Shown here in pieces: positions 12,585 through 26,345 of a stretch of DNA of 64,000 bases (positions within the stretch are counted from its first letter, which is position 1; each line of letters begins with the position of its first letter). Under the pieces are notes generated by a model, which worked only from the letters and a program-made list of their open reading frames with translations, searched no databases and was not told the origin of the DNA. The stretch comes from Loxodes magnus (taxonomy: Eukaryota; Ciliophora; Karyorelictea; Loxodida; Loxodidae). Location: positions 744,001 to 808,000 of the forward strand of contig CAMPDV010000061.1 of NCBI GenBank assembly GCA_946699065.1, given 5' to 3'. Made by a program: the position numbers and the translations under genes.

Positions 12585-13561
12585 ATCTGCCTGCTTTCCT
12601 CTTTCACAAAATTAAAATATATTTATTTTTCTTTCTCATTTAAGTTAAAAAATAACTAGCCTAATATAACATTTTTCATGTGACTCTATACTCAGAAACT
12701 TTTCTATACCTTATTTTCTCAACTTCCTTTAAGTTTAAAAATATCACTATCTCTAAAATTTATCTTTAGCTACATTTAGCTAAATTAGTAATATTAAAGT
12801 CCTTTTCTCTTTTGAACTTATTCCTTATATTTAGCATACTATCTTTAATATTTAATTGATATGGATAGATTAATAATTTTATATATGAGTCTATAATAAA
12901 ACTTTATAATCATCCTTTTTTCTTTTTCTCAAACATCTCCCTTTTTATTTTAAACGTAAAAATTCCTTTTATTTACTATAATTTTAAGACTTAAATCCTT
13001 CTTAAAATGCTCCAAACCTTCAAGCTAGTTTTATTATATTAAAGATAATCTTATATTTAGAAATTCTATTAATAGCTTTTTAAAGCTCTAGAATAGCTTA
13101 AATTATAGATAACTTGTATATTTTCTTTCTCTACTGCAAAGCTAGTTTTATTCATCTTTGTTATTAAGATCATTTTTAGAGCTTTTATCTTAAAATAGTT
13201 GGTTTATTTTCTCACTTTTAGCATTATTTTCAAAAGTTATATCTAAAGCTTAGAACTTTAGATTTATATGGTGATTCAAAAATAATATCATTAGAGCAAA
13301 GGCTGAACTAATTGAAAAAGCACCCTACTCTTATTTATTTCATTAGATATTCATTTATAACTCCTCCCTTAATACTAATTTTTCGCTTAAGTAAATAAAC
13401 CAGAGGTCTTAAACACACAATTTCTAGTTGAAATTGAACTTTCAAAAAATAAACTAGATTATAGTGAAAAATCTACATTAGCAACAATAAATAAAGTAAG
13501 GTATAACCAACCAATTAGCTATAAATAATGTATATGAAATCAATTAAAGATACTCCGCTTT
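12585..13561. other. Intergenic region between divergent genes
   Basis: This separates the minus-strand gene starting at 12584 from the plus-strand gene starting at 13562, so both promoters should lie here. Nothing else was recognised. Confidence 0.4.
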
Positions 13562-14197
13562 ATGAATAGCCATCATAATGATATAGCCATCTGTTTTATT
13601 CATTTGATTTAAAACATTTAAGATCTAAGGATCATTGGCAGTAACAGTGTAGATTAGTTAGAAGCTAATTAAAATCTATTTTATAGGAAATTTTAACAAA
13701 ATTAGGTAGTTTTTATGTAGTAATAAGTTAGAGATTTGGCTGAGATTTTAAAGTTGTAAATAGAAAAATAAGGAATACTGTAAATGGGATTTGAATCTTT
13801 TGGTTATAGATTAGAAATTTGGATTCATTTAATTAGATCTTAAACCTTTTATTTTGATCATTTAAATAAAAAGTTTTCAGTATAATATGAAATACTGAAG
13901 AAGCTAAAATATAAGAGCGCAGAGAAAGATTTAAGACAAAACCTATAAGAAAGAAATTGAATTTCTCTTATCTTTAAAGATGAATCTAAAAGGCTATTTA
14001 CTTGTATAATGATATTGGATTATCAATCTGAGTACATATCTTAAATCTTTATATCATGAGAGTTTAGAATTATAGATAATTAAGATTAGCAAAATGCTTG
14101 CAAAAGAATGGCCAAAAAATCTAGAGAAGTTTAATTCTAGAAAGTTCATACTGTGGATTATCTAATATAGCCACAATTAAAAGATTCATTAGTTTGA
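13562..14197 (+). CDS. Unrecognised protein, about 211 residues, possibly longer
   Basis: The frame from MNSHHNDIAICFIHL has well-balanced composition throughout: QDLRIIGSNSVDQLEANQ, VRDLAEILKLQIEKQGILQM, GFESFGYRLEIWIHLIRS, FYFDHLNKKFSVQYEILKK, WISLIFKDESKRLFTCIM and NACKRMAKKSREVQF. It is mostly alpha-helical by eye, with no transmembrane segment or signal peptide. The TGA after QLKDSLV is taken as the stop, but this is uncertain. Downstream, a different frame (FEKDLRDKNYRQSLISFKQ, DSLISQENIDEQ) also looks coding as far as about 14420, so the gene may continue after an intron or a sequencing indel. I do not recognise the family. Confidence 0.55.
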
Positions 14198-15740
14198 AAA
14201 AGACTTAAGAGATAAAAATTATAGATAAAGCCTCATAAGCTTCAAGTAATTATAAAAAAGCATAAAAGATAGAAATAGTTCAATACTCCTTAATAACTTA
14301 TTAAAACTTGATTCTCTTATTTCTTAAGAAAATATAGATGAGTAATGTATACAATAAAAAGGTTAAACATTTGACTAGTAGGAATTTAATGTAAAATTAT
14401 ACTTTGAAAGGAATAAAAAATTGGGGTGAAAAGATTTAATAAAGAACTATATTTAACATTCAAGAGACCTAATGCACTTTAGCACAAAGTTAATATAAAT
14501 TTTAATTTTTAGATAGCGCTAAAAGAAATCAATATAATAGTAAATAAGAGGTATTTTCATTCAACTATACAAGTTGAATTTCCTTAAAATTTCAAATTAT
14601 TTCCCTAAAAGATTTTCACCTTAACCTTTATCTCTATATCTAACAAAATTAATTTCTCGACTTAAAATATTTCCATAAGTAGTTGAACCAATTTCATAAT
14701 CCACCTGAATATATCAAAATTAAAATAAAATTTTACTAGTTATAACTATGATTATTTATATTTAGTAAATGATTCCTGAAATTTTTCATTTCTATCATAT
14801 AATAAATCCTTAATATGAAGAAAAAAGCATTAAGTTACTGATAAAGTTAGATATAACTATTAAAGAATGTAAAAACATCCTTTTTTAACTTTTTATATTG
14901 TATCTCATTTATTTTAGAAGCTACATTTGCTTATAGCTTAAATTTTCTTTATTATAAATATTAAAAATCTTTAGGATTTAGCATTGCATTTTATATTCCT
15001 TACTGAAAATGAATGCTTTTACTTTAAAATTCAGGATATAAGATTTAAATTCTGTAAGGCTATTAATTTTTAATTTAGATGGTTAAGATTATTAATAGAT
15101 AAAAGTAAATAGCGCTAGATCTTTAATACTTCTAGTGCCTTTAAAATTTATTATTGTAATAGATTGATAGTTTTAAATTGTTCACTTGAAAAATGAAGGT
15201 ATATGTTAAGATTATAAGATTAAGCTATTAGATATATGGAAAGGTATTTGCAAAGCTTGCTATCTTAAGCTTTTTATTCAATCTATTCTTTTTCGCTTAT
15301 TAGGTGAGATTATTTTCGTATTTTCATATTTTCTGATATTTTTTTAAATTTGGAACTTAAGCTAATTTAAGTATCTTAATTTTATATATTGATTTGGCTT
15401 TAATAATGAGAATAAACCAAGTAACTATCCAAGAATCTCTTAATAAATAAGTAACCTACCTATCTAATCAGCTTGAGACTAATTATGCTAGTAATTATAT
15501 ATTTAAACTAAGATATTGGTAGCTTCTAAGCTGACTTAATCTTTATGAATTTTAACTCCCAGTTAAAAAATATTGTTTAAAAGGGTTAATTATTAAGTAT
15601 TAGGAAATATACTGAGACAGTGTTATTTAAATTAACAATAAATAAAGCATTTTTTATGTATTAGATAAAGGAATGTTTTAGGAGAATCTTTGTGCTTTCT
15701 ATTTTAAAAAAGGTATTCTTAAATGACTTAATTTAATAAT
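14198..15740 (+). other. Partly coding-like stretch, then AT-rich spacer
   Basis: To about 14420 the plus strand still has protein-like frames, probably the rest of the preceding gene. From about 14780 to 15740 I see only AT-rich DNA. Confidence 0.35.
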
Positions 15741-17432
15741 ATGATTAAGATTCAATTTAAGCCAATAAGTTGAATATAAATTACTTATGTAAGCGTTACT
15801 TTAAATGTATCTTAGGTAAATAGCTCTTACTTCTAAACCTTTGTCTTAAGAGTTATTTAAGTTGACTAATGGAATATTTAAAGCGCAGTGATTTAACAAA
15901 TCTTATTACAAGTAAAAATCAGACTTTATTCTATCCTTGTTCTATACAGCTCAGCTTTCAAATTTAAAAGAAGAAAAGAAAGAATAAAGTTTACCTATTT
16001 TAAGAAAGGAATTGGTATGAGGATGAATATTTGGGAATTTCAATAGCTAGCACTAAGTAAATCTTAAATAGGGCATAGAGTTATATTCTTGCATATTAGA
16101 AAGGTTTAAATTATATCCATAGTCACTTAAATTCCTAATTGAAAAAATCCATATATTTAAATTTATCTTAAGAATACCAAGATTGATACAATGCTAGAAA
16201 TACACTAAAATCCATAAATTTTTATTTAAGCAATAGCTTATAAAGTTATTAATGAGATGAAGTAAATATAATTAAGGAAAAAATATTGCAAAATAACTTA
16301 GAATAAATGAGAAAATCAAATAACGAAAAGCTTAAAATGAATCAAATTAGCATATCAAAAAATAAAAATAGCTTATAATTATTGGGTTAGTGATATAAGC
16401 ACAAATTTCGTTAGGAAAACTTAAAAGAATATTTTTAATTCTGATTGATTTAAACCAAATTACCTTACGATAAAAAATTAAGCATCGTCGAAAAGATATA
16501 AGAGGCTTTAGTATAAAATTAAAAAAAGAGATTCTTTTTAGTCTAATTAACAACTAAAATACCTAAAAGGATTTTAAAACCTGAATATTTTTAAAGAACT
16601 GAAGAAAGAAATAAGATAATTAATGAAATTTGCTAAGTATTATTATATAAAAATTGGAAGAGAAAATTGGAATGTAATAGCAAACGTATAGAAGAAGTTA
16701 AAATTTCAATAAAAACTCGCTTTAATTCAGAATGATTAGATGAAAATTTTTTAAATTCAACACAACAATTAATAGAATCAATTTCTATCCTTTTTAGCTA
16801 AAGTTTATTATTAACCTTGCATAATCCATTTTAACAACTTAAATTATAAACATATCTAAAAATAAATTTACCTATAATTCAACTTTTAAAATCCTTAAGC
16901 TATTATTTTCCCCCTTTATAATGAGAATAAATAATTGATTTATATCTTATTTCATTAAATAAAAAAATTAAGCATTAACCATTTTTCATCCTAAAAAATC
17001 CAAGCCTAGTATAATTTAGAAAGCATAAATAGATTTATAAATCTTTCGTAGATTATAAAACTCATTAATAAAAGAAGAATTTATCATTATCTTCGTTATT
17101 TGATCTAACTTACCCATTTCTCTAACTTTATCATCATTTCTTTATAGGTAATTTAAGATGCTAAATTTAACACCTCTAATATAATTACAATAAGCTAATT
17201 ACGAATTTAAATAAACAGCTATACCTATAGCACTAGCAAACTATTAAATACACAAGTTTCTTCTTTATTAATTATGAATGCTAATAAAATCATAAGTTTA
17301 AATAATACCCTTATCCTATTTATTTAATAGAAGTAAATAGTTATAAATAAATATATATAAATATCAGATAAATGTGGTGATACTAATAAGCTTGCTTATA
17401 TTATACTTAAATTATAATATTTAGCTAAATGA
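15741..17432 (+). CDS. Unrecognised large protein, about 563 residues
   Basis: A frame from MIKIQFKPISWIQ to a TGA after LKLQYLAK. The last 300 or so codons contain no TGA at all, which is unlikely by chance in DNA this AT-rich and is the main support. Segments include KKGIGMRMNIWEFQQLALSK, WVSDISTNFVRKTQKN, IKIGRENWNVIANVQKKL, QVSSLLIMNANKIISLNN and ISDKCGDTNKLAYI. The N-terminal 100 residues are hydrophobic and could form one or two membrane segments, though the frame there is less certain (an internal Met lies at 16017). Family unknown. A relationship to the PAS-type gene at 10908-12584 is possible but not shown. Confidence 0.5.
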
Positions 17433-19918
17433 GATAATGCGAAAATATATAAAATATAAAGATTGAAAATGTTTATTTATGGATATTGTTTAATTTATTA
17501 TATTATACTATTATGGTAAATATAGCTAAATAGTTAGACCTGAAACTATATTTACAATTATTTAATTAAAATCATATTACTAGTATTTCTAAAATATACT
17601 AGAATAAATTAATATTTATTAGTATTTTCTTATATTTAGACAAAGCTTTCTTTTTAATTCAGAAAACAATGCAGATAGGGAAAAAGGTAAATGTCTAATA
17701 GATGAAGATAATATATTTGCAAATTAGATTGTATAAAAATTACGTATTTCTAGTATAAAGATATTTGGATTTATTTAATCATAACTTTTTTAGAATGTTT
17801 AAGTCTTTAATTATCTAATATAAACTATTTAAATAAATCTTTACAAAAAGAAACCTAGATATAATTTATTCAATATAAAAATGCTTTTTTATATTGAATA
17901 ACAAATTTTTTTTATAAATAAAAGATAAAAAATTTAATTTAAGATACATTTAAAAAAATACAAAGTTTTATTAATATTATAAAAATCATAAATTGATATA
18001 TAGTTGGAAATAAAATAATTTTATTTATAAAAATAATATAAAGTCAGAGATATATTAAATATAAAGTATAATATAATTAAATTAATATTTATTTTATTTT
18101 TATTAGAAAGCTTATAATGCTTATTTTTTTTGATCTATTTAATATTAATTTTTATATTAAAAAGTAATATGAAATGCTTCAGCAAAAAATTTATAAAATA
18201 AATGATATTTAAGATTTATTTATAAAAAAGAAATATAATTAAGTGCTTTTTTTATAATATTTTTTATTTATTATTAATTTCTTTTTTCTAGTTCGTTAAA
18301 TCTATTATAACTATAAATAAATTAAAAAATATTAAAAATGAGAAGTTTTAATTTAATTATTTAGAGCGAAAATTCTAAATTTTTTATTTTTTGTTTATCT
18401 TATGATTTTAGCATTATGCTTGTAAAAATTTAGAAATATGTAACTTTTAGTTACTAAAATAAAAAAAATTTTTTTTAGTTTTTCTGATTTAAAGAAAATT
18501 TTAGTATTACTATCAATTCACTTTTTTAAGTTTAAAATCAAGTTAGAAAGAAACGTTAATAGAAGGGTTTATAAATAATAAAAAATAAATAATTTAACTT
18601 ATAAACCATGTTAAGAATCAGCTTGATTATGTCTCCAGCAATAACCTTAAAAATATTTAAACTAAAATAGTGTTTCTTTCATAAATTTCTTTTTATTGTG
18701 ATCAAAATTAAAATTTATTAAGTCTTTAATTTATTATATTAGTTGTAAAAATCTTTGCAAAAATAAAGAAAGTCTTAAGAAATAGCTTTAGATATAAGAT
18801 ATATGGTATATATTTATATATCGTTAAATTATTTATAAAATAGACATTTGATATAACTTCTGTTATATATTTAAGGATTAAGATGGTAAATTTGGAGATA
18901 TAAGAATAGTTATCCTGAAAAGATATAGTAAGATAATTTATTAGATTAAATTACCTAAAAGCTAGTTATAAAACCCAAGAGCTAAAATCAATAGGGATGC
19001 ATAATAATTCGCTGAGTGAAATTAAAATTTTTAAGATATAAATTTCTCGATATTTTCAAATGTTGAGCTATTCTTTTAGTTATATATTAAAATCAAAATA
19101 AATCTTAAAAAACTAAAATTGAATTTTTTTATTTATTTATGTATAGAAAAATTTTTCTAAAAGTGATGGATAAAGTAGAGTGTCAATTCTTTCATAGTAA
19201 AATAGATAAATTTTGCAAAAATAAATTCTTTCAAACTTGCTCCTAAAAATCCAATTTTTAATAGTTAATTTAATATATAATTGTTCTCTAAATTCCTTTT
19301 AGCAAATATTATTAAAGCTGTTAATTTAATTTCAAAGCAAAAATTGCCATACATTTTCTTTCAATTACTAAAAATATATCTTACACCTTTTTAATTTACC
19401 TATGATCTTAATATTTTTCATTAAGCAAACCTGCATAAAAAATATTTATTTTACTCAGGTCTATTAAAGAAAGCAGAAGCGTTTTTAAAATTCTATGCAA
19501 TTATTTCTTTCACCTGGTTTTATTTTCTTCTCTCTTTAGCTTCTTCTTTTTATTTAAGATTTAGTTTGAAGAAATAAGTTTAAAGATAAATACCTATAAT
19601 AGTAAAAACCTATTTATTATTCATTAGAAATTTAATACTTTAGATAGATATTAATACATAGGAAAAAAAGATAATTTTATACTTGTATTTTGGTTTTTAT
19701 TTCATGTAGTATTTTATAAAAGTTTACGTTCCTACCATCGAAAAAATAGACAGATATCCTTTTCTTATTTTTGCTATTATAATCTCACATTGAATAAGTC
19801 TGTTTTGCTTAGCTTTCTTAATTATCATATTTTTCTGTTAATTACTAGCAATTTTATTTTTCAGTAAGTTGTATTTAAATTTATTTAATTTCTAGCTATT
19901 GATAATTAATTAAGACTA
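17433..19918. other. AT desert
   Basis: The most AT-rich part of the window, especially 17440-18600, with long A/T runs and no protein-like frame or RNA gene. It may be spacer or scaffold-attachment-like DNA, but nothing in the sequence shows a function. Confidence 0.6.
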
Positions 19919-20347
19919 ATGGAGAGAAAGACAATATTTGACGGTATGCCTTCTCTTTTAAGTGGATAGATATAAAAATTATTCAGTAGTGACTGGCCTA
20001 GTTCGCAAGTTTTGCCTCAAATCACCTACAAATTTTCTAAAGATCCTATGTAGATTGAGAGTGATGATTTTGACAACATTTTAAAAGGATTTTTGCTTCA
20101 TTGTAATGAGAATTTAAGAGAAAGTCATGAAAGTTCATTTTAGCTCAGAAAAACAAAAAATATTACTAAATGTCCACATAAAACAAAGAAGCATTACGCA
20201 AAAAACATGTGCGCTTAATGCTATCACAAGAATTTAAATGAAGGCAAAGTTACAACCTGTGGACATCCTTAAAGAACAGTCTTTTCAAGGAATATGTGTT
20301 TATCGTGCTATACGAAAAATTACAGAGCATCAAAAAAATAGAAATGA
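19919..20347 (+). CDS. Small protein with duplicated CPH...HYAK..C..CYH zinc motif
   Basis: 142 residues starting MERKTIFDGMPSLLSGQ and ending ...RASKKQK then TGA. The C-terminal half carries two tandem copies of a short Cys/His motif. The first is TKCPHKTKKHYAKNMCAQCY, the second TCGHPQRTVFSRNMCLSCY. Each has C-x-H or CGH, then about 12 residues, then C-x2-C-Y. From general knowledge this repeat (KHYAKxxCxxCYH) is common in small ciliate and other protist proteins and should bind one zinc per copy. Its function is unknown; nucleic-acid binding is a reasonable guess given the basic tail. The N-terminal half is acidic and unstructured. One exon. Clean start and stop. Confidence 0.8.
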
Positions 20348-20539
20348 TCTATACAATAAAAAACTTACAATGAATCCATTCTTAATATACCTTCTTTATT
20401 TTTAAATAATTAAATCACAAAGCAATTCTAAAAACAAAGCTTCAGACACATTGAAGCACTTCGATAAATTTTTTATCTTATCAGCTCTTTTATTAAATTT
20501 CCTTACCATTCTACATAAAAGCTTTATCTTGCTCATCTG

Positions 20540-21490
20540 ATGTTTTATTAGACAAAGCAATAGTAACGATAAAACAAATACAAGTAGGAATTTAATTATA
20601 TAAAATCTAATAAATATAGTTTATCCACAGAATTAAAGCTTATCTAAAAAAAAAGAAATGCTCGGAAAAAGGCTGCTTAAGTACTTCGATAAAAAGAAAA
20701 ACAATAAGAAGAATCAAGTTCCGACTCATAAGGTAAAATAATGATCGGAACTTTGCAAGCTGAGGAATTTAAATCAGATATTTCAGAAGAACTACGACAA
20801 AAGATCGAACAAACGTAAAAAATTATATCCCGATACGAAGAAACAATATATAATTAAGACTTATTAATACGGGAACTTACAACAAACATTGACGTGCAAA
20901 ATAATGAAATGGAAATCCTTAAGAATCAGCTAATAGAAAACAAGGTAATAACGGAAGAACAACTTTGAATGTAATCGCAATAAAAATCTTAACGTACATC
21001 AAAGATGGAAATTGAAAAAACTTTCACTCCATTATAAAGTGTTTAAGAACAGAAAGAAATTAGATATGATAATAACTTAATTAAAAGACTAGAAAATATT
21101 GAAAATAAGCTATTTAAAAAACATATTAGTGAAAAGAAGATTAAAAAATAATGTCGATATTGCCAATCCAATTACCACTTATTAAGAAGATGCTGAGAAT
21201 GAAAGAAATTAAATGAAAAGGTATAATAAAGAACATGAAGAGCATTGAATTTTCTATGGATAACTCCAACAGGAATTTACAAATAAAAACTGTCTATGCG
21301 CTCTTTTGAAAGCAATCAGTGGTAACCATCATCATAAAAAAAATGGTCGCGGTATCCATCCGAGTCAAAAAAATGCCGGCAGGAACTGATTGAAAGTCCA
21401 GAATATGTCAAAACATTTTTTTAACATTTATTTTACTATTATTATTATTATTAAAGCTTATCTTTAGATAAGAATATATTTTTTATATGA
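20540..21490 (+). CDS. Coiled-coil protein with CCHC zinc knuckle, Gag/ORF1-like
   Basis: The frame from MFYQTKQQQRQNKYKQEF begins with a basic region (KKRNARKKAAQVLRQKEKQQ). Next comes an acidic Ser patch (EESSSDSQGKIMIG), then about 120 residues of heptad-like coiled coil (AEEFKSDISEELRQKIEQTQ, NEMEILKNQLIENKV, NNLIKRLENIENKLFKK). After that is one zinc knuckle CRYCQSNYHLLRRC, an exact C-x2-C-x4-H-x4-C, followed by WEWKKLNEKVQQRTW and a basic tail. Coiled coil plus CCHC is the layout of LINE ORF1 and Gag proteins, but no reverse transcriptase follows. It could be a solitary or host-adopted retroelement gene, or a cellular RNA-binding protein. The C-terminus after about 21410 is low-complexity, so the true stop may be earlier. 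Confidence 0.65.
21438..21452. repeat. (ATT)5 microsatellite
   Basis: Five ATT units near the end of the CCHC-protein frame, which would read as a Tyr run. This makes the annotated C-terminus doubtful. Confidence 0.8.
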
Positions 21491-21559
21491 AGTGACTTTT
21501 ATAATGATAATTACTTTATAAAACTTATTAATGCTAGATAAAAGGTATCTCACTAATTT

Positions 21560-22010
21560 CCTTTAAGGAGATTGTATGCATTTATTTTCTATGTTTTAAG
21601 ATGATCTATAGTGAAACTAGAAATCTACGAATGAAATAACTTAAACCTATATTAATTAAAAAGATTAATATCGCATATCATCTTATAGAGCATTTATCTC
21701 TATGTTCTTTTATAATTATATCTTGACTTCTTTTTTGGTTAGTTTTCTTGTCATAGAAAGCTTTATAGTATTTCTTAGTTTTAAAGGATACCTCGAAATT
21801 ATCTTTTTGCCAGTTTAATATTTTTTCGCAATGCTTAAATTATTTTTAGTAAAAATACCTCGAATTTGATGTTTTCCTTATATGATTTAGAAGATAAAAA
21901 ATCAGCTATTGAAATTTTTAAAAGTTTAAGCTTGAATTTACAAAGATAGAACCAAGAAAAAGGTTAAACTTTTAGAATTTTTTTATATGGAAGAAGTTCA
22001 AGTACAATTA
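21560..22010 (-). CDS. Probable coding segment, minus strand, unrecognised
   Basis: The minus strand is purine-rich and one frame reads SWFYLCKFKLKLLKISIADF, then SKSYKENIKFEVFLLK, LAKRQFRGILQNQEILQSF and YKMICDINLFNQYRFKLF. Composition is plausible for a helical protein, but no boundaries or family were found. It may be an exon of a longer gene extending to higher coordinates. Confidence 0.3.
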
Positions 22011-23653
22011 AAGGATTTTATAAATAAGATTCTTTCAGCTCTCATCTCAATCAATGCTATAAAGTTATTCCATTATATCGCTGATAAATTAATTGGTGAA
22101 CTTTTAATTTTTTGATTAAATTAAATCAATAAAATCTCTTTTTCATTGGGAAAAATCTAAGAGAAAAATCTGAGACTATTTATTAATAAATTAAGATAAT
22201 TGGCTAATTAGGATAAAACTAACTTGATTGTTTAACTATTTTGTCTTATTTATTTCAAACTTTCTTTATTTTTTCTTTTTTCATTGCTAGATGTATTAAT
22301 TTCACCATTCTTACAGACAAAATTTTATTTTCCACTCTAGTTAATTTTTTTATTGTAAAAGCCTATTTATTTCACTTAAGGGCTTTTTAAACATCAAACT
22401 AAAAGATTTGGTAGAATTCTCTCTTTAACTAATTAACTTTTGACTAAAGAGAATTTTGATTTTTTCATATCTTTTGAGCTTTTTATAATAAATTCTTTAT
22501 ATTCCTGCTTAATTTAGTCACCCAATTTTTTTAATATTAACTGAGTTAGTTAAAATAGAGGGATATATCTCACATCTTTAATATTATAAAAAAGATTGCT
22601 TTTTCATATTTAAGCTCAGATAAAAGAAAAAGGCATCTATTAAAAGTAAATTTAATTGTAAAGTTTCTAGTTATAAAAAAGCAAGGAAATCTATCTGAAC
22701 TACTATCTACTTTATATAAATCTGCTGAGTAAAATATGGAATTCAAGAAAGGATTGAAAGTTTTGAAATTTGGTTAGTTTTCACATAATGATGCCTTTAA
22801 GATACTTTGCTTATCAACTAGATTGTATTAATTCTATGGCTGCTTAATGCTTTAATTATTTATATAAGACAATAAAAATGATTTTATACTCTTTGAAAAA
22901 GGCTATTTTTCCAAATTAAAAACGGAATAAAACTACGTTTAATGAAATCTTTTTAGTTAATTTTGCTTTCAATTGTATAATGTCTAATATAGAATGATTT
23001 TAAATAGTAAGACTAAAGTAGTTGGTTCATTATTTATAATCAAAGTGATATTTAAAAATCAATGCTCTCTTATTATTCCGAGATTATACCCTTAATAATT
23101 AAAATCTAAGCATTATATGCTCTTGGAATGAAAAGTTATTTAATTAGATTGGCTATTTAAATCTATTTTTATTAGCCAAGATATGTGGGATGGGTGGATA
23201 TCAAATAAAGAAACGAAAATTATATTTTCTATCTTATACTCTTTTTTAAAGCTTAGAGCTTTATCTTTTATTTACTTAAAAATAAAAAAATTGACTGGAA
23301 TTAAATTGATGATTTTTGGCAGAAAGATATGTTTCATATCTTAATTAGTATTACTTTAATTAAGCTTAGTCTGACTATTTATCTGCAATTTCTTTGAATC
23401 CTTCCTTAAGAAGGTTTAGTTTTATACCTCAATTAATATATTTATCTCATTTTTCTATATTATATATGATTTACTTTTTGAATATCATATCTTAAGATAC
23501 CTTATTATATAATACTCAGATTAATTCCTTTTATTATCTATCGATTTTATAATTATGTAGATATATCAACTAAGCTTTATCATAATTACGTTTTTGGTAA
23601 AATCATAGGAGTTCTATTTTTGAGGTATAGAATACTTAAATAATTTTAATATA
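22011..23653. other. AT-rich DNA, nothing firm
   Basis: Mixed-strand AT-rich sequence with short coding-like patches that I could not assemble into a gene. Confidence 0.35.
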
Positions 23654-24735
23654 ATGAAGGATTAGATAAAGAGGGAAGGAATGAATAGATAAGTAAAAAA
23701 GAAAGCTTATTGAAAGCCTCTTAAACCCTTTTTAGCATTTGAATGGTTTCATACATATACAGATAGTTAAGTTGATTAAGCTTTTTTGTTTGATGTAGAG
23801 TAAAATATGAAAGTTAATAATTAAATATAAAGAGATGAGAGCAATTTTTAAATCAAATGATAATACATCTAAAAGCTTAGGAAATATGATGAAAATATAG
23901 TGATTTAGATTGTTTCAAAATTTTAGAGAATCCAGCAAATAAAGAAAAACATAATAGTGATGTGAATTTTCCTTAAAATAAGCATTTTAACATATCTTCA
24001 TACAAGTAATAGAAATTCAAAAAACCAATTGAATAAATCTATACTAATAAAAAATGCTATCCATATGATCATATGATTAGAGAAGAGATTTTGACAAAAC
24101 TTTTTTCTGTAAAAGAATAAAAAACTAAACTTAGCCTTTTTCAGCGAAATATAAATTAAATTTAATCTTAAGAGAATTTATAATAAATGATAGAAGAATC
24201 TTAGTTAAAAATCTAACAATCTTAGTCACCTAATTATCAACAATATTAAATGATTTTATTTTAATATTTTCGTTTATATTTAAAATCTAACTTTTAAAAA
24301 AGTTCTTCATTTTAAAAATTTCACAATAATATATTCAGATAAGGAGAGTTTAAGAATTAAAAAAAAATTAAATATATATCTTCTATAAAAATACCAAGTT
24401 ATCAAAAAAATTTGTATTAAAGAAAAGAAACCAAAATTAATTGTAATCATTAATAATCGAATTAAAGTCTTCAAAAAATAAAATATTAATCATTTAATTC
24501 TAAAATGAAACTAAGAAAAATAGGAAACAAATAAACTTAAATTTTAGTTTTAAAGTGATAATAAAAATTCTTCAAATAAACTTTAATTAAGTTAAACTCT
24601 AAAAATTTCATCTAAAAAAATAAATTTCTTTAATTTTCAAATATATCTTCAGGATAAATGACTAACTTAAATTAACGTAGAAATGCTTTAGTTAGGAAAA
24701 AATAGAAAATTGTAGACTCCATTTACTTAGAGTGA
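23654..24735 (+). CDS. Unrecognised protein with probable 20-nt intron
   Basis: The first frame starts MKDQIKREGMNRQVKKKAYW and reads KPLKPFLAFEWFHTYTDSQ, then VDQAFLFDVEQNMK. Coding quality then moves to another frame: DLDCFKILENPANKEKHNSD, FPQNKHFNISSYKQQKF, KCYPYDHMIREEILTKLF and ENLQQMIEESQLKI. Excising 23813-23832 (GTTAATAATTAAATATAAAG) joins the two frames and gives about 353 residues to the TGA after IVDSIYLE. The C-terminal third is Gln/Lys/Ser-rich. There is no known domain, transmembrane segment or signal. The intron position is a best guess; a homopolymer indel would also explain the frame change. Confidence 0.5.
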
Positions 24736-26345
24736 AATTAAAATTTTTGTAAAATAAATAAAAGATATATTTAATAGATATCTATATCATTAATATAGTT
24801 CATCTTTCGGTTTAAAAGATGCATACTTATTTATTTAAATTAAGGGAAGAGAGGAAAATATTATTACATATTTAATTTAATAAATTCTTATAAATTTTAA
24901 TTTCATTAGAATTTTTAAGAGAGATATTAGAGGATAACCATTATCTATTTAGAGAATGGTTTTAAGTCAAATTTTATCATATAAAATATAAGTTTCGCTA
25001 AGATAGATAATTTAAAAAATTAAGGGATAAAAGAAAAAATTAAAAAAGTTTGAAAAATAAAATTATGCAAAATTAGAAAAATATGCTAGATTATTACTCA
25101 GGCTCAAATCTCATAGTAAGATTAAAGTTAGAATTAAATTATGTGATGATTCTTGATTTAAATGCTACATCTGGCTTTATAATCTTAAAATCAATTCTTT
25201 TCTTAATGTCAAAATAAAGGAAAGAATAGGAAGAAAACCAAAATAAAAAAGGAAATTAGTAATGAATATTCTTAATTTATTAATAATATAAATTAAGTAT
25301 TATATTATAATTAAGCTTAAACATTTTCTCTTGCTAATATTATATTTTTGCTCTTTCTATTTTTATATTAAAATTTACTTGTAATAAGTTTAATTTTGAT
25401 ATTTTATTTTATAATAGAACAAATTTTTGCTTCTACTTAAAAAAAAGCAAGCCAAATTAATTAAACTAGTATAAAGGTTCATTTTACTCTTTTCATGAGA
25501 CTATTTTTTTCTTTATATGCTTGAGAAATTTAGTGTAAGGATTAAGTTTAATGAACTTACTTAAAATATTAATTGTATATATAACAAAAGGGTAAACCTC
25601 CTAGGCTGATATTAATACTCATTTTAATTGCAAACCTTTTTATATTTTAGAAATTCAATTTTTGAAATTTGACTATTAAATGGTATAAAAGGTATAAGAA
25701 TTAGACAATTTTTAATAGGATTAAAGTGAAATTTTAACACTCCCAGTGCTTTAACGTTGTTAAATTACTAATCTCTTAGTAAGGCAAAGTTTGAGACAAA
25801 ATGTATTTAAAGAAAATGACTAATTTAAAATTCGAGATATAGAAATATGACTAATTATTAGAATAAAATATCTTTAGCCATATATTAATTTTAGGTGATT
25901 CAAACTCTCAAGTAAAAAAACCTGAAAAATTCTTTTTCTAAAAAAAATGAAAAAATAATTAATTTAAAATAAAACAAAAAATGGAAATAGAGCTATATTT
26001 ATATAAATGAATACTTCATAATCTTAATTAAAGGAATTTTTTTAATAGTTATAAATTCATAAGTTTTTAAAAATAAATTGAAAGAAAGAAAATATCACTC
26101 ATTTGAATTATCTTATATATAAAGGGCAAAAATGAATTAATTTTTGATAAAAATATAGAGATTAAGAACATTTGAAAAATTAGAATAAGTTTATAACTAT
26201 AAAATTGTAATAACTCATAAAAGAAAATGACTTTAAGTGATGAATATAAAAATAGCAAAATATGAAAATATTTAAAATGAGTTAGTTACTTAAAATTACT
26301 ATGAAGCTTTGTAAAATAAAGAAACTTTAGAAAATTATTGTTTTC
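24736..26345. other. AT-rich DNA, nothing recognised
   Basis: Nothing convincing on either strand. The short minus-strand open frame near 26067-26258 is hydrophobic low-complexity sequence and is not reported as a gene. Confidence 0.4.
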
